Shown piece by piece: positions 35,804-45,800 of a stretch of DNA of 64,000 nt. Where the stretch lies: positions 50,201 through 114,200 of the forward strand of contig SIBR01000006.1 of assembly GCA_009695065.1 (NCBI GenBank), read 5' to 3'. A program made the position numbers and the translations under genes. Source of the stretch: Opitutus sp. Its GTDB lineage: Bacteria; Verrucomicrobiota; Verrucomicrobiae; Opitutales; Opitutaceae. Each line of letters starts with the position of its first letter. Position 1 is the first letter of the stretch. Below the pieces are notes generated by a model. It ran no database searches. It had not been told where the DNA came from and was given only the letters and a program-made list of their open reading frames with translations.

Positions 35804-37447
35804 ATGCCTACACCGCCCTTTGCTTATCAGGATCCGCTGCCGCTCGGCCCCGACGACACCCAGTATCGCCTGCTCTCGACCGAAGGGGTAAGCACCGCGA
35901 CCTTCGAAGACCGCCCGATGTTGAAGGTGGAGCCGGAGGCCCTCGCATTTCTCGCGCAACAAGCCTTCCACGACACGTCTTTCATGCTGCGCACAAAGCA
36001 TCTGCAGCAGGTCGCCGCCATTCTGGACGATCCCGAGGCGTCCCAAAATGACCGCTACGTGGCGCTGATCCTGTTGAAGAACGCCGAGATCGCCGCCGGC
36101 GGCATCCTGCCGATGTGCCAGGACACGGGGACGGCGGCGGTTTTCGCCAAGAAGGGACAGCAGGTCTGGACGGGGGCCAACGACGCCGAATGGATTTCCA
36201 AAGGCATCTACGAATGCTTCACGAAGGAAAATCTCCGCTATTCGCAGACGGCACCGCTCGACATGTGGAAAGAGGTCAACACCGGGACGAACCTTCCCGC
36301 TCAAATCGATCTCCACGCCACCGAGGGCGCGAAGTACGAATTTCTCTTCATCGCCAAGGGTGGCGGCTCGGCGAACAAGATGTACCTGTTTCAGGAAACG
36401 AAAGCGCTGCTCAATCCGAAGAGTTTCGAAAAGTTCGTCGCCGACAAGCTACCCCTGCTGGGCACCAGCGCCTGCCCACCGTACCACCTCGTGTTCGTCG
36501 TCGGCGGAACGAGCGCCGAGGCCTGCATGAAGACCCTGAAGCTCGCGTCCGCGAAATACCTCGATACGCTGCCCACCACGGGCAATGAGCACGGCCGGGC
36601 GTTCCGCGATACGGCGATGGAGGCGAAGGTGCTGGAAATCGCTCGGTCGACCGGTATCGGCGCGCAGTTTGGTGGAAAATATTTCGCGCTCGATGTGCGG
36701 GTGGTGCGGCTCCCGCGGCACGGGGCGAGTTGTCCCGTGGCCATGGGTGTGTCGTGCAGCGCGGACCGCAACATCAAGGCGAAGATCACGGCGGACGGCA
36801 TCTTCCTTGAGCAAATGGAAGCGAATCCGGGCCGGTTTATTCCGCCCGCCCTGCGCACCTGGAAGGACGATTCCAGCGTACCGATCGATCTCAACCGGCC
36901 GATGAAGGATATCCTCGAGGAACTCTCCCGGCATCCGGTCACAACCCGCGTATCGCTCACCGGCCCGCTCATCGTCGCACGCGACATGGCCCATGCCCGC
37001 TTGAAGGAACGCATCGATGCCGGCCAGGGCTTGCCGCAATACTTGAAGGACCATCCAGTCTACTACGCCGGCCCGGCGAAGACGCCGAAAGGTTACGCCT
37101 CGGGCTCCTTCGGTCCGACCACCGCGGGCCGCATGGATAGCTACGTCGACTTGTTCCAATCCCACGGCGGTTCGATGGTGATGCTCGCCAAGGGTAATCG
37201 GAGCGCGCAGGTCACCAGCGCTTGCAAGGCGCACCGCGGGTTTTATCTCGGCAGCATCGGCGGACCGGCGGCGATCTTGGCGAAGGAAAACATCAAGCGG
37301 GTCGAAGTGCTTGAATATCCGGAGCTCGGCATGGAGGCGGTGTGGAAGATCGAGGTGGAGGATTTCCCGGCCTTCATCCTCGTCGACGACAAGGGGAACG
37401 ATTTCTTTGCGAACGGCTGCGCCGCCTGTCTGCCCGCAAAGAAGTGA
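35804..37447 (+). CDS. Fumarate hydratase, class I (iron-sulfur)
   Basis: The 547-residue single-chain enzyme converts fumarate to malate with an oxygen-sensitive [4Fe-4S] cluster. Class I marks are [100 protein letters not shown] and the swivel domain [20 protein letters not shown] through [12 protein letters not shown]. The three cluster cysteines appear present. Length equals E. coli FumA/FumB. An unrelated class II fumarase lies only 480 bases beyond on the other strand. Confidence 0.94.
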   Translation: MPTPPFAYQDPLPLGPDDTQYRLLSTEGVSTATFEDRPMLKVEPEALAFLAQQAFHDTSFMLRTKHLQQVAAILDDPEASQNDRYVALILLKNAEIAAGGILPMCQDTGTAAVFAKKGQQVWTGANDAEWISKGIYECFTKENLRYSQTAPLDMWKEVNTGTNLPAQIDLHATEGAKYEFLFIAKGGGSANKMYLFQETKALLNPKSFEKFVADKLPLLGTSACPPYHLVFVVGGTSAEACMKTLKLASAKYLDTLPTTGNEHGRAFRDTAMEAKVLEIARSTGIGAQFGGKYFALDVRVVRLPRHGASCPVAMGVSCSADRNIKAKITADGIFLEQMEANPGRFIPPALRTWKDDSSVPIDLNRPMKDILEELSRHPVTTRVSLTGPLIVARDMAHARLKERIDAGQGLPQYLKDHPVYYAGPAKTPKGYASGSFGPTTAGRMDSYVDLFQSHGGSMVMLAKGNRSAQVTSACKAHRGFYLGSIGGPAAILAKENIKRVEVLEYPELGMEAVWKIEVEDFPAFILVDDKGNDFFANGCAACLPAKK

Positions 37448-37460
37448 TCGGCCGCAGCCG

Positions 37461-37491
37461 GATGACCGATGCGCCGCCCGCCGGTCATTTT
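37461..37491 (+). terminator. Possible terminator between convergent class I fumarase and yjbQ genes
   Basis: ATGACCG pairs with CGGTCAT around a 14-base loop, followed by a short T run on the plus strand. It lies just after the fumarase stop and just beyond the yjbQ stop. The loop is long and the T run short, so this is a moderate call. Confidence 0.4.
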
Positions 37492-37493
37492 CA

Positions 37494-37913
37494 CTACTCT
37501 CCGAGCACCGTCACCACCACCCGACGGACGTGCGGTCCACGCCGGTGCTCCCACAAAAAGATGCCCTGCCACGTGCCGAGCAACATGTGCCCATGGGCGA
37601 ACGGCACGATTTCGCTGGTGCGGGTGAGCGTCATCTTGATGTGACCGGGCATATCGTCCGATCCCTCGATCGTATGCTCGAAATCCGGATCGTTCTCCGG
37701 CACGAGCCGGTCGAGCCAGGCTTCAAGATCACGCCGGGCCGATGGATCGGCGTTTTCCATCAAGACGAGACTGCAACTGGTGTGCTGGCAAAAAACCGTC
37801 ACCACCCCGCACGTGAGTTTGCTGCGCGTCACTTCGCGTGCCACCGCTTCCGTAATTTCGTGCAGACCGCGCCCCGCGGCGCGAAGCGTAAGAATCTCCT
37901 GCTGGACCGGCAT
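37494..37913 (-). CDS. YjbQ family protein (UPF0047)
   Basis: The 139-residue protein starts MPVQQEILTLRAAGRGLHEI. It contains the family signature CGVVTVFCQHTSCSLVLMEN, TIEGSDDMPGHIKMTLTRTS and LGTWQGIFLWEHRRGPHVRR. YjbQ folds as a compact trimer with conserved Cys/His residues, and weak thiamine-phosphate synthase activity has been reported for some members. Its biological role is unclear. It follows fumC after 16 bases and is probably co-transcribed with it. Confidence 0.92.
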   Translation of the reverse strand: MPVQQEILTLRAAGRGLHEITEAVAREVTRSKLTCGVVTVFCQHTSCSLVLMENADPSARRDLEAWLDRLVPENDPDFEHTIEGSDDMPGHIKMTLTRTSEIVPFAHGHMLLGTWQGIFLWEHRRGPHVRRVVVTVLGE

Positions 37914-37929
37914 GATCGTCTTCGGAAAA

Positions 37930-39339
37930 TCAATGATCCGTGGCCCCGGAGCCGGGGGCACGGGGCTGGGTCATCGCCGTGGGGTCCAGCACCCGATCCA
38001 GTGCCCCGGGATCCATGAGGTTTCGCTCCAGCACAATTGCCCGCAGCGTGCGGCCCGTCGCCAGGGCCTCCTTTGCGATCGCCGCAGCCACGTCATATCC
38101 CAGGTGGGGATTCAACGCGGTCACGAGCACGAGCGAACGGTCGACGAATTCGCGGGCGCGACCGGCGTCGGCCTCGAGGCCGGCAACGCACCGCACCGTG
38201 AAGGTCGAGACGGCGTTGGTCAGGCAGTGGATCGACTCGTGCAAACAGTGGGCGAGCAACGGCAGGGTGGCGTTGAGTTCGAAATGCCCCTCGCGGCCGC
38301 AGAGCATCGCGGTCTGCGTAAGCCCGTGCACGTAAAGGCCGACCTGCACGAGCATCTCGCTCATCACCGGATTCACCTTGCCAGGCATGATCGAGGACCC
38401 CGGTTGCGTGGCGGGCAGACGCAACTCCCCGAAGCCCGCACGCGGGCCGGAACCGAGCAGCCGGAGGTCGTTGGCGATTTTCGTCAGGCTCGCGGCGACC
38501 GTCGCGAGTTCCCCGGCCACTTCGACGCAATCGTCGCGCGCCGCCTGCGCCTCGAAGTGGTTGGCCGCCTCGCGGAACGAAAGCCCGGTTTCGGTGCTCA
38601 GGATTTCGCCCACCCTGGCGCCAAAACGGGCATCGCAATTCAATCCCGTGCCCACGGCGGTGCCACCCACCGCGAGTTCGCCGAGCACGACGATCGCTCG
38701 GCGCACGCGTTCCGAGGCTTTGCGCATTTGTGCGGCATAGCCGGAAAATTCCTGACCGAGGGTCAGGGGTGTCGCGTCCATGAGGTGCGTCCGGCCGATT
38801 TTCACCACGCCGGAAAACGCGCGCGATTTTTCCTCCAGTGCTTGGGCGAGTCCATCCAGCGCCGGCGCCAGCCGGGTTTGCAGTGCCACGGCAAGGCTCA
38901 CGTGCAGCGCCGTCGGAATGATGTCATTGGATGACTGGCTGAGATTGACGTCATCGTTGGGATGCACGGGGCGCTTTGAACCCAATGGTTCGCCCGCCAG
39001 CTGGCTGGCGCGGTTGGCGATGACCTCGTTGGCGTTCATGTTGGTCGACGTGCCGGAGCCGGTCTGAAAAACATCGAGCGGGAAATGCGCCGCGAGCCGG
39101 CCATCGGCCATCTCCCTCGCCGCCTGCTGAATCGAGCGGCTTTTGTGCGGAGCAAGAAGCCCGAACTCCTCATTCGCGATCGCACAGGCGAGTTTCACGA
39201 GGCCCAGCGCACGAATGAAGCCCTCGGGAAGGCGCCGGCCGCTGATCGGAAAATTGAGCACCGCCCGCTGGGTGCTCGCACCGTAGAGCGCCTCAGCGGG
39301 CACCGGCAGTTCGCCCATGGAGTCTTTTTCCAAGCGCAT
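37930..39339 (-). CDS. fumC: Fumarate hydratase, class II
   Basis: The 469-residue enzyme belongs to the fumarase/aspartase family, needs no iron-sulfur cluster, and acts in the TCA cycle. It starts MRLEKDSMGELPVPAEALYG and has TGSGTSTNMNANEVIANRAS, VHPNDDVNLSQSSNDIIPTA, KIGRTHLMDATPLTLGQEFS and the signature GSSIMPGKVNPVMSEMLVQV. Asn in NLSQSSND marks fumarase rather than aspartase. Length is normal. A terminator upstream separates it from the sigma-factor operon, so it has its own promoter. Confidence 0.95.
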   Translation of the reverse strand: MRLEKDSMGELPVPAEALYGASTQRAVLNFPISGRRLPEGFIRALGLVKLACAIANEEFGLLAPHKSRSIQQAAREMADGRLAAHFPLDVFQTGSGTSTNMNANEVIANRASQLAGEPLGSKRPVHPNDDVNLSQSSNDIIPTALHVSLAVALQTRLAPALDGLAQALEEKSRAFSGVVKIGRTHLMDATPLTLGQEFSGYAAQMRKASERVRRAIVVLGELAVGGTAVGTGLNCDARFGARVGEILSTETGLSFREAANHFEAQAARDDCVEVAGELATVAASLTKIANDLRLLGSGPRAGFGELRLPATQPGSSIMPGKVNPVMSEMLVQVGLYVHGLTQTAMLCGREGHFELNATLPLLAHCLHESIHCLTNAVSTFTVRCVAGLEADAGRAREFVDRSLVLVTALNPHLGYDVAAAIAKEALATGRTLRAIVLERNLMDPGALDRVLDPTAMTQPRAPGSGATDH

Positions 39340-39371
39340 GGTGACAGTATGAGACTCGACGAAAAGAAAGC

Positions 39372-39397
39372 AAAAAGCCCCGCGCAGGCGGGGCTTT
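39372..39397 (-). terminator. Rho-independent terminator of the sigma/anti-sigma operon
   Basis: On the minus strand AAAGCCCCGC pairs with GCGGGGCTTT around a 4-base loop, followed by more T residues. It lies 25 bases after the last gene of the operon and just before fumC. Confidence 0.85.
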
Positions 39398-39421
39398 GGT
39401 CAAGGTCGGAATGGATGCCGC

Positions 39422-40255
39422 TTAAAACTTAAGCAGAAAGCGATCGGCCTTTGCCCCAAAGCGACTGGCGCCATCGTAAAGCTGGTCGCCCGAAATCCGG
39501 CTGGCGACGCGCTCACTCGTGCGCGCCGGCAGGTCATTCGACATGGAAACCATGGCCGACATCAGGCGGGCGCTGCGGGTCTGCGCCGGCGTCGCCATTT
39601 GTTGCAACGGTTCGACGGTCGCAACGCGGGTCGAAAAGGCGCGCGCTTCAAATCCGCGGGAAAGGCCAAGTAATCCGCGCGTCACCACCGGTGCGGCCGC
39701 TTGGGCCGCCGCCAGATTGGCCTGAATATATCGGGCTGAGGGACTGCTTTCTTCCTTCGCATTTTGCGGTTCATCCGACAACCGCGAAGCCGAAATCCCA
39801 CCGGCCGCGGCAACCTCGGCGCTGGCCGATACTTCGCTCGCAGTCACCCCGGCGAAAACAGACTCCGTGACCGGCGCAGCGGCGGGAGAGGTCGCAACCG
39901 CATCCAGTCCATCAACCGAAGGGAGGGAAGCTGAAACTGAAGTCGTCTCGCGGACGACATGGGCGCCGGCTGTATCCATCGCAACCGGAATTCTTGTCGC
40001 ATGAAAATCGCGCGTCGCGAAAAACGTTATCGCGAGAACGGCCGTGGCGCCCAAAGGAAGCTGGTAACGCGAAAACCCGCTAAACAGGGCCGGGGCCGAG
40101 CGCCACCACGGACGTTTTTCGACCAAGGCGGCCAACTGCTTGGCCCGGAGCTCCCGGTCGAAACCATCCCAGAACTCGGCGGGGGGACGCTCGGCGCGCT
40201 TAAGGCGGAGAATATCTTCGAGTGTGACGGGACGTTTGTTGCTATCTTGATTCAT
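39422..40255 (-). CDS. Probable anti-sigma factor, single-pass membrane protein
   Basis: The 277-residue protein has a charged cytoplasmic N-terminus (about 1-60, MNQDSNKRPVTLEDILRLKR) and one membrane segment (about 65-82, YQLPLGATAVLAITFFATRD). A long Ala/Ser/Val-rich outside domain follows, with no recognised fold. No zinc-binding HxxxCxxC motif is present. Its start overlaps the ECF sigma gene stop by 4 bases (ATGA). Position and topology suggest that it holds the sigma factor at the membrane; no sequence family confirms this. Confidence 0.6.
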   Translation of the reverse strand: MNQDSNKRPVTLEDILRLKRAERPPAEFWDGFDRELRAKQLAALVEKRPWWRSAPALFSGFSRYQLPLGATAVLAITFFATRDFHATRIPVAMDTAGAHVVRETTSVSASLPSVDGLDAVATSPAAAPVTESVFAGVTASEVSASAEVAAAGGISASRLSDEPQNAKEESSPSARYIQANLAAAQAAAPVVTRGLLGLSRGFEARAFSTRVATVEPLQQMATPAQTRSARLMSAMVSMSNDLPARTSERVASRISGDQLYDGASRFGAKADRFLLKF

Positions 40256-40887
40256 CGGCGCAGATAGGGCTGTAGCTCGGACTGCAGAAGCTGTTTCGCA
40301 TAGTGCAGACGCGAACGCACAGTGCCCACGGAACAGTCCATGATCTCGGCAATTTCCTGATGGCTGAGGCCATCGATTTCGAAAAGAGTAACCACGGTGC
40401 GATGCGTGATAGACAGTTTTTGCATCGCTTCGTTCAATTTTTCCTGAAGCTCGCGCACATACGAGTCCCGGTCCACACCCGTTTTATCTGTCAACGCAGC
40501 AACGATTTCGCGAGATACGGGTTCATCAGCATCGATGCCTTCCAGGCTAAAAAATGACCGGAGGCGGCTTTTACGCAAGTGGCTGAGAGTCGAATTCACC
40601 GCAATCCGGTACAACCAGGTGAAAAAAGAAGACTGCCCGCCGAAGCGTTGGATCGACTGAAAGGCTTTGATAAACGTGTCCTGCGTGAGGTCGGCCGCAT
40701 CTTCGCGATTCGAAGTCATGTTGTAGACGATCCCCAAAACCCGCTCGCGATATTTGGAAATCAAACGATCAAAAGCTGCGACATCACCGGCTTGGACCTG
40801 CCGGACGACAACAAGGTCGGCATCCGCCTCCTGCCGTCGCTCGGGCGAGGCAACCATCGCCTTTCCGCGTACTTTGATCGCATCCAT
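40252..40887 (-). CDS. ECF-type RNA polymerase sigma factor
   Basis: Starting at MDAIKVRGKAMVASPERRQE the protein has 211 residues; a start ten codons later is also possible. Region 2 shows DVAAFDRLISKYRERVLGIV, NREDAADLTQDTFIKAFQSI and SSFFTWLYRIAVNSTLSHLR. Region 4 shows LSITHRTVVTLFEIDGLSHQ then EIAEIMDCSVGTVRSRLHYA. It is RpoE-like. The coupled membrane gene probably controls it. The target genes cannot be read from the window. Confidence 0.93.
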   Translation of the reverse strand: MDAIKVRGKAMVASPERRQEADADLVVVRQVQAGDVAAFDRLISKYRERVLGIVYNMTSNREDAADLTQDTFIKAFQSIQRFGGQSSFFTWLYRIAVNSTLSHLRKSRLRSFFSLEGIDADEPVSREIVAALTDKTGVDRDSYVRELQEKLNEAMQKLSITHRTVVTLFEIDGLSHQEIAEIMDCSVGTVRSRLHYAKQLLQSELQPYLRR

Positions 40888-41016
40888 GAAGCCCGTAGAA
40901 AATGGCAATCGGCCGGCAGGCGCAAACGGAAAGTGCACAGATTAGAAGCCGACCGGGCCTCCGGCGGGATTCCTGCCCCCGAACGACCCGGCCCACGGCA
41001 GCCGACGCAGCCCCAC

Positions 41017-42156
41017 CTATGCCTCCTTGGGCTGGAGACTGGCGACCTGTATCTGCAAGACCTCGCAAAGACCGAACAAGAGAGGCGTCGGAGGCTCAGT
41101 CGGCCATTCCGCCAGCGCGGATCGAGCGGCCTCAATCTCAAATTGCACGGCTTCCTTAACCAAACCGAAGACACCCAGTTCACGCATTTGACGCAACCGC
41201 AGCCCGAGGTGAGGCGGAGAAGCTCCGGAAATTTCAGCGGCCAGAGCGGAGGCTTCTACCGCCGGGAGCCGCTCAAGCAGAGCAATCAAGGGCAAGGTGA
41301 GCTTACCACTGGCTAGGTCGGTCCCCAAAGTCTTGCCGACCCGTTGCTCTTCGCCAAAAAAATCCACGAGATCGTCGTAAATTTGGTACGCGATCCCCAT
41401 GTGCCGGCCAAAGCGGCTGGCCGCTTCAACGTAACGCGCAGAGAATCCTCCAAGCCGGGCGCCAAGAAAACACGAGACGCGAAAAAGCTCGGCCGTCTTA
41501 AGGTCGACGATCCGCTGGTAATCGGCACGGTTGATGTTCGTAGAGCCGCGGCGCAGGGTCTGGACAATTTCCCCGGCGCACACCCGCCGCGTAGACTCGG
41601 AAACGGCCGCACAAATTTCCGTGGTAGGAAATTGCGTGGCCAGATGCAACGCATGCGCAAACAGCGCGTCGCCCAGCAAGACCGCAGCGGTCGGCCCGAA
41701 CTTGCGCGATGCGGTGCGCCGGCTGCGTCGGACTTCTGCCGCATCCATGATATCGTCGTGCACGAGCGTGGCGAGGTGCACCAATTCGACCACCGCCCCC
41801 ACCCGGACCAGTTCCGGCCGGATTTCCGCACCGCGCCAGCCACTGAGAAAAACCAGCGCCGGCCGAATCCGCTTACCCGAGGTGTCGATGCAGTAATCCA
41901 CCATTGTCCGGATCTCGGGCTCGAACGCGCCCAACTGGTCGCGCAGATAGCGGTCGAGCGCCGCCAGATGCGGGGTAAGCATCGCGAAAACCCCCGCAAA
42001 CGCGTGGGGCGGAACGGCGGCTTCCTCAGAAGCCTCCGTCGTCCCGCCCGTCCGCAGAGCAGAGTCAGCAGAAGAGGCAGCCCGTTTCATGGGCTCGGCG
42101 CGCGCGATGCTCCTCATAGTTGGCTGGACGGTAGGTGCCAAATCGGAAATGGCCAA
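41017..42156 (-). CDS. Polyprenyl diphosphate synthase (trans-type, long chain)
   Basis: The 379-residue enzyme extends isoprenoid chains, probably for the quinone side chain. Both Asp-rich motifs are present: VHLATLVHDDIMDAAEVRRS and IAYQIYDDLVDFFGEEQRVG. Other marks are IDTSGKRIRPALVFLSGWRG and GTDLASGKLTLPLIALLERL. The first 45 residues are unlike the family, so a start at MKRAASSADSA (42090) is possible. The small residues before the first motif favour a long product, such as C35-C45, but this cannot be fixed by eye. Confidence 0.9.
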   Translation of the reverse strand: MAISDLAPTVQPTMRSIARAEPMKRAASSADSALRTGGTTEASEEAAVPPHAFAGVFAMLTPHLAALDRYLRDQLGAFEPEIRTMVDYCIDTSGKRIRPALVFLSGWRGAEIRPELVRVGAVVELVHLATLVHDDIMDAAEVRRSRRTASRKFGPTAAVLLGDALFAHALHLATQFPTTEICAAVSESTRRVCAGEIVQTLRRGSTNINRADYQRIVDLKTAELFRVSCFLGARLGGFSARYVEAASRFGRHMGIAYQIYDDLVDFFGEEQRVGKTLGTDLASGKLTLPLIALLERLPAVEASALAAEISGASPPHLGLRLRQMRELGVFGLVKEAVQFEIEAARSALAEWPTEPPTPLLFGLCEVLQIQVASLQPKEA

Positions 42157-42251
42157 TCAATACTGGAAACGAACCGCATGAACCATCCGTTGCTCCTCCT
42201 TGCGCTGAACGCGGCTGGAATCTATCTGGGAAAACTTTGGCGCGACGACTG

Positions 42252-42584
42252 TCAGGCCTCGAAGTCGGGTCGCCCGAATCCCAACGGCCTGCCCGGCGCC
42301 ACGCCCGCACCGTTCCCCTTCTCGGCGGCGGTGCGGGCAGGCGCGGCGGCCGGGGCACCCGCGCCGGCGGTGGCGGGCTTGTCCGCTAGGGCGGCGGGAG
42401 CGGCCGGGGTGGCGGCATCGGCGGCCGGAGCCGCCGCTTGGGCAAATCCACGGCCGGCGAACGCCATGGCGAGCAGCGCGACGACGAAGTACGACTGAAG
42501 CGATCGGGGAGTGGAACGGCCCCGGGCCCGACCGGATAAGCGCGTTTTTTCAGGCTTGAGAAGCCTCACCGCCCGGCGGTTCAT
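42252..42584 (-). CDS. Secreted Ala/Pro-rich low-complexity protein
   Basis: The 110-residue frame has a basic N-terminus and a hydrophobic signal (SYFVVALLAMAFAGRGFAQ) ending at a likely AQA cleavage site. The mature part is almost only Ala, Pro, Thr and Gly. It has no family. An AT-rich stretch directly before the ATG (on the minus strand TTTATGCTTAATTATATGCA) looks like a promoter, which supports a real gene. The function is unknown. Confidence 0.5.
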   Translation of the reverse strand: MNRRAVRLLKPEKTRLSGRARGRSTPRSLQSYFVVALLAMAFAGRGFAQAAAPAADAATPAAPAALADKPATAGAGAPAAAPARTAAEKGNGAGVAPGRPLGFGRPDFEA

Positions 42585-42652
42585 CGGCCTATCGCATAAT
42601 GCATATAATTAAGCATAAAATACTTGCGAAAATAAGACGTGGACCTAAAAAG

Positions 42653-42681
42653 TAAAAACCCGCCTCGGAATACGGCGGGTT
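42653..42681 (-). terminator. Rho-independent terminator after the COX24-type ribosomal protein gene
   Basis: On the minus strand AACCCGCC pairs with GGCGGGTT, followed by a run of T. It lies about 40 bases after the stop of the 33-codon gene and before the AT-rich promoter region of the next gene. Confidence 0.85.
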
Positions 42682-42722
42682 CGATTGCTGACTGAAAGCA
42701 ACCTAGAAGCGAGCGCGCCGGC

Positions 42723-42824
42723 TCACTTCTGCCACGTGCGCTTTTTGTGGCGATTCGACTTCAAGCGCTTGCGGCGCTTGTGCTTGTTCATCTTCAAACG
42801 GCGTTTCTTTTTCAGGTTGCCCAT
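42723..42824 (-). CDS. Small basic ribosomal protein, AURKAIP1/COX24 domain type
   Basis: A 33-codon gene reads [20 protein letters not shown] and then [13 protein letters not shown]. This extremely basic peptide matches short bacterial AURKAIP1/COX24-domain proteins, related to mitochondrial mS38 and found on the small subunit. The pattern [20 protein letters not shown] is close to diagnostic. It is easily missed for its length. The ATG lacks an SD, and a strong terminator follows. Confidence 0.9.
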   Translation of the reverse strand: MGNLKKKRRLKMNKHKRRKRLKSNRHKKRTWQK

Positions 42825-42886
42825 GGTTGGTGAGAATTAGCGAACGGGCACCGTGCGACGCCCCCGCCGCGCTGTAAAGCTAGAAT

Positions 42887-45800
42887 TTACCGCGACTCGA
42901 CGACGATACGGCGGCGCACCCAAGTGAAAACAACTTCGCTCCCAACCATGGAATCACTCACGCCAGCGAGTGAGACGACAACTCGCCGATAGAGCTCGAG
43001 CTGCCGGGCGTAACGGCGCGCCGCCGCTTCGACCGCCGGCTCATCCGCCACCAGGCCGGTTTTAAAGTCGTAGACCGTCGCACGCTCCACCCTGCCGTCG
43101 GCGCCCCGCTCGACAACGACGCGATCGAGCACCCCCGTCACCCACATGCCGTCCAGCACCACCTCGAAAGCTCGCTCGCGCCAGACTTCCGTCCGAGCAA
43201 CCCTAGCCGGCCGCTGCCACACCGCCGCGAGGCCGGGATCCCGCAAACACGCCAGCACCTGCTCACGCACGCCAGTTTCAATCTTCCGGGCGGCCCATGC
43301 GTGCCCCAGCACCGCGAGCTCTCCTGCGTCGAGCCATTCCACCTCAGCCAGCAGTGCATGCACTTGCGTTCCGAATTCAGTGCTCACCCGGTCCCCCAGC
43401 GCGAAAATCGGGGCCGCGGCAATCGTGCCGTCTTTCTCATCCGACGGCCGCCGTGCGGGCAGGCGCCGCGATCGACTACCCGCCGCCGGGTCGAGTCGCG
43501 GCAGCTCCACCGTGCGCGGCAATGCGACCGGCGGTGGCGCCACACGCGTATGCCAGTCCGCGTGCCCCACGGCCCACGCGCCGGCGAGTTCCAGTTTTCC
43601 CACGCCCACGCTCTCGCCCGCTTCACCCAGCGTTTCGGCGAGCAGTTTCGGGAAATTACGCGACGTCGACTTGCCCGACGGCTTTGTGACGAGATACATC
43701 GCACGTTTCGCCCGGGTCATCGCGACATAGAGCAACGACAGGTTTTCATAACACGCGTCCGCCTCCGCCGCTCGCAGGTGGGCCGCGAGCACCGCGTCCT
43801 GTTCGGCAAAAAGTTTCCCCGGCAAATCCAGCACCCAGGCAACGGAGCGGTTGGCGGCGTGCTGCACCGCGAGACCGTCGCGCCGCCCGTCGAGCCGCGT
43901 GCCTTCGAGATCGGGCAGAATCACGACGTCAAAGCCGAGGCCCTTCGCCTTGTGGATCGTCATCACCCGCACCACCGCCACCGCATCCGGCTTGCGCACC
44001 GTGTGTCGTTCCATGAACTGGATGAACTCGGCGACATCGCGGCTGCCGGTCGCGTCGAACAACCCCGCCGCCGCCATGAACTGCCGCGCCCGCTCGCGCG
44101 TGAACGCGTCATCCACCGCCAGCCGCGGTTCGAGCCGGCGCCACCAAGTGTCCATCGTCCGCTCAAAACCCTCCGCGTGAATCTGCCCGAGCACCCGCTG
44201 CGTCAGCACCTCGGGCGCCGCCATACCCTCCTCCGCTAACCGCGCGGCCAGCGGGGTCATCAGGACGTGCTCGCGTGCCAGCGTGTCACCCGGATGAGCC
44301 GCCGCCTTCACCAGCGCGAGCAACGCGGCACCCAGCGGGTGGTCCACGCACACGTGGAGATCGGATTCCGCCACCGCCGGCAATCCGCCCTCGTGCCGGA
44401 GATAGTCCGCCAGCCGGGCGGCGGTGTCGTTTTTCTGCACGAGCAGGGCGCAGGTGAGACCGCGTTCGAGCGGCTCGATTTCATGCAGCAGCCGCAACGC
44501 GGTCGCAAAACGGTCGGCCTCATCGTCCGCGTACAACCACGCCGCGTGGCCGCCGAGTTGTGGCCTGGCAGACTCATGGTCGCGCCACTCGCGGTTCCAC
44601 TCGGCCGAGGCGGCGCCGGGAAACAACTCCGCGATCGCCGGCGCGGCGCCGAAAACGGCGTTGACCAGCGCGATCACCGGCGGAGCCGAACGGTACGATT
44701 TTACCAGATGCTGCTCGGCGATCGTCCCGGGCGCCCCGTCATTGTAGTGGTTGAAAATCTCGCGGAACAACCGCGGGGCGCCGCCGCGCCACGCAAAGAC
44801 CGACTGCTTCACGTCGCCGACGTAAAAGAAGCTTCGCGCGCCGGTCGGATCCTGCACCGCCTCGTCGATGAGATTCTTGAGCACGGACCACTGGCCGAAA
44901 CTGGTGTCCTGAAATTCGTCGAGCAGCCAATGGTCGATTTCCGCATCGAGCCGGAAATCGATGAAGAGCCGTCCCTCCTCCGCCGCAACCCGCGACAGCG
45001 ACCGCGCGCCACCCTCGCCCGGCGCGAGCAGCCGCTGCACATCGCCAAACGTGAGCTTGCCGGCGCGTCGCACCGTATCGTGGTAGACCGCCTCGTAACC
45101 GCTGAGCACGGCATAAATGCCCCGTGTGACCTCCAGCCGCCGATCGAATTCCTGGCCGATGAGCGCCTGCAGCAGCAGGCGCAACGCCGCGCGCGCCCCG
45201 GACGGCAACACATGATTTTTCCGCTCGACCATAATTTCCACCAACTCGGGCCAGGCCTTGAGCGCATTCTTGAAAATATACTCCAGCGCGGCGCCCATCG
45301 GCGCACCCGGCGCCCAATCCCCCAGCTCCGCGAAGAACGCCTCCCAGCGCGCGCGTTGCTTTTCGCTCAACTCGAGTGTCGCCAGCGCGGTCCGCAGCGC
45401 CTGCGCCGCCGGCTCGCGCCGTGCCGCGGCGCCAAACCATTCACCACCGTCCGGCCAGATGCGGGCCGCATTACCCCAGCGATCACGCTCCGGCACTTCG
45501 AGAAAGATCTCCTGATGCTCGTCGATGAAACGGTCGAGCTGCGCCCCCAGGCGCTTTTCATCCCCGCCAAACGTCGCCCGCTTGAACGCCTCGATGAACT
45601 CCCGTTGCGCGGCAGCGAGTCCGCCCACCCGCTCGAACATCCGGCGCAACACCCGGCCACGCTCCCTCCGGGCGGCGTGCTCCTGCAAAATCTCGAATTC
45701 ACCCGCGAGCCCGAGCTCAAGTGGAAAATTGCGGGCGACGCGCGCAAAGAAGCCGTCGAACGTACCCAGCCGCAACCGGTGCATCGCATCGGCCACGCCG

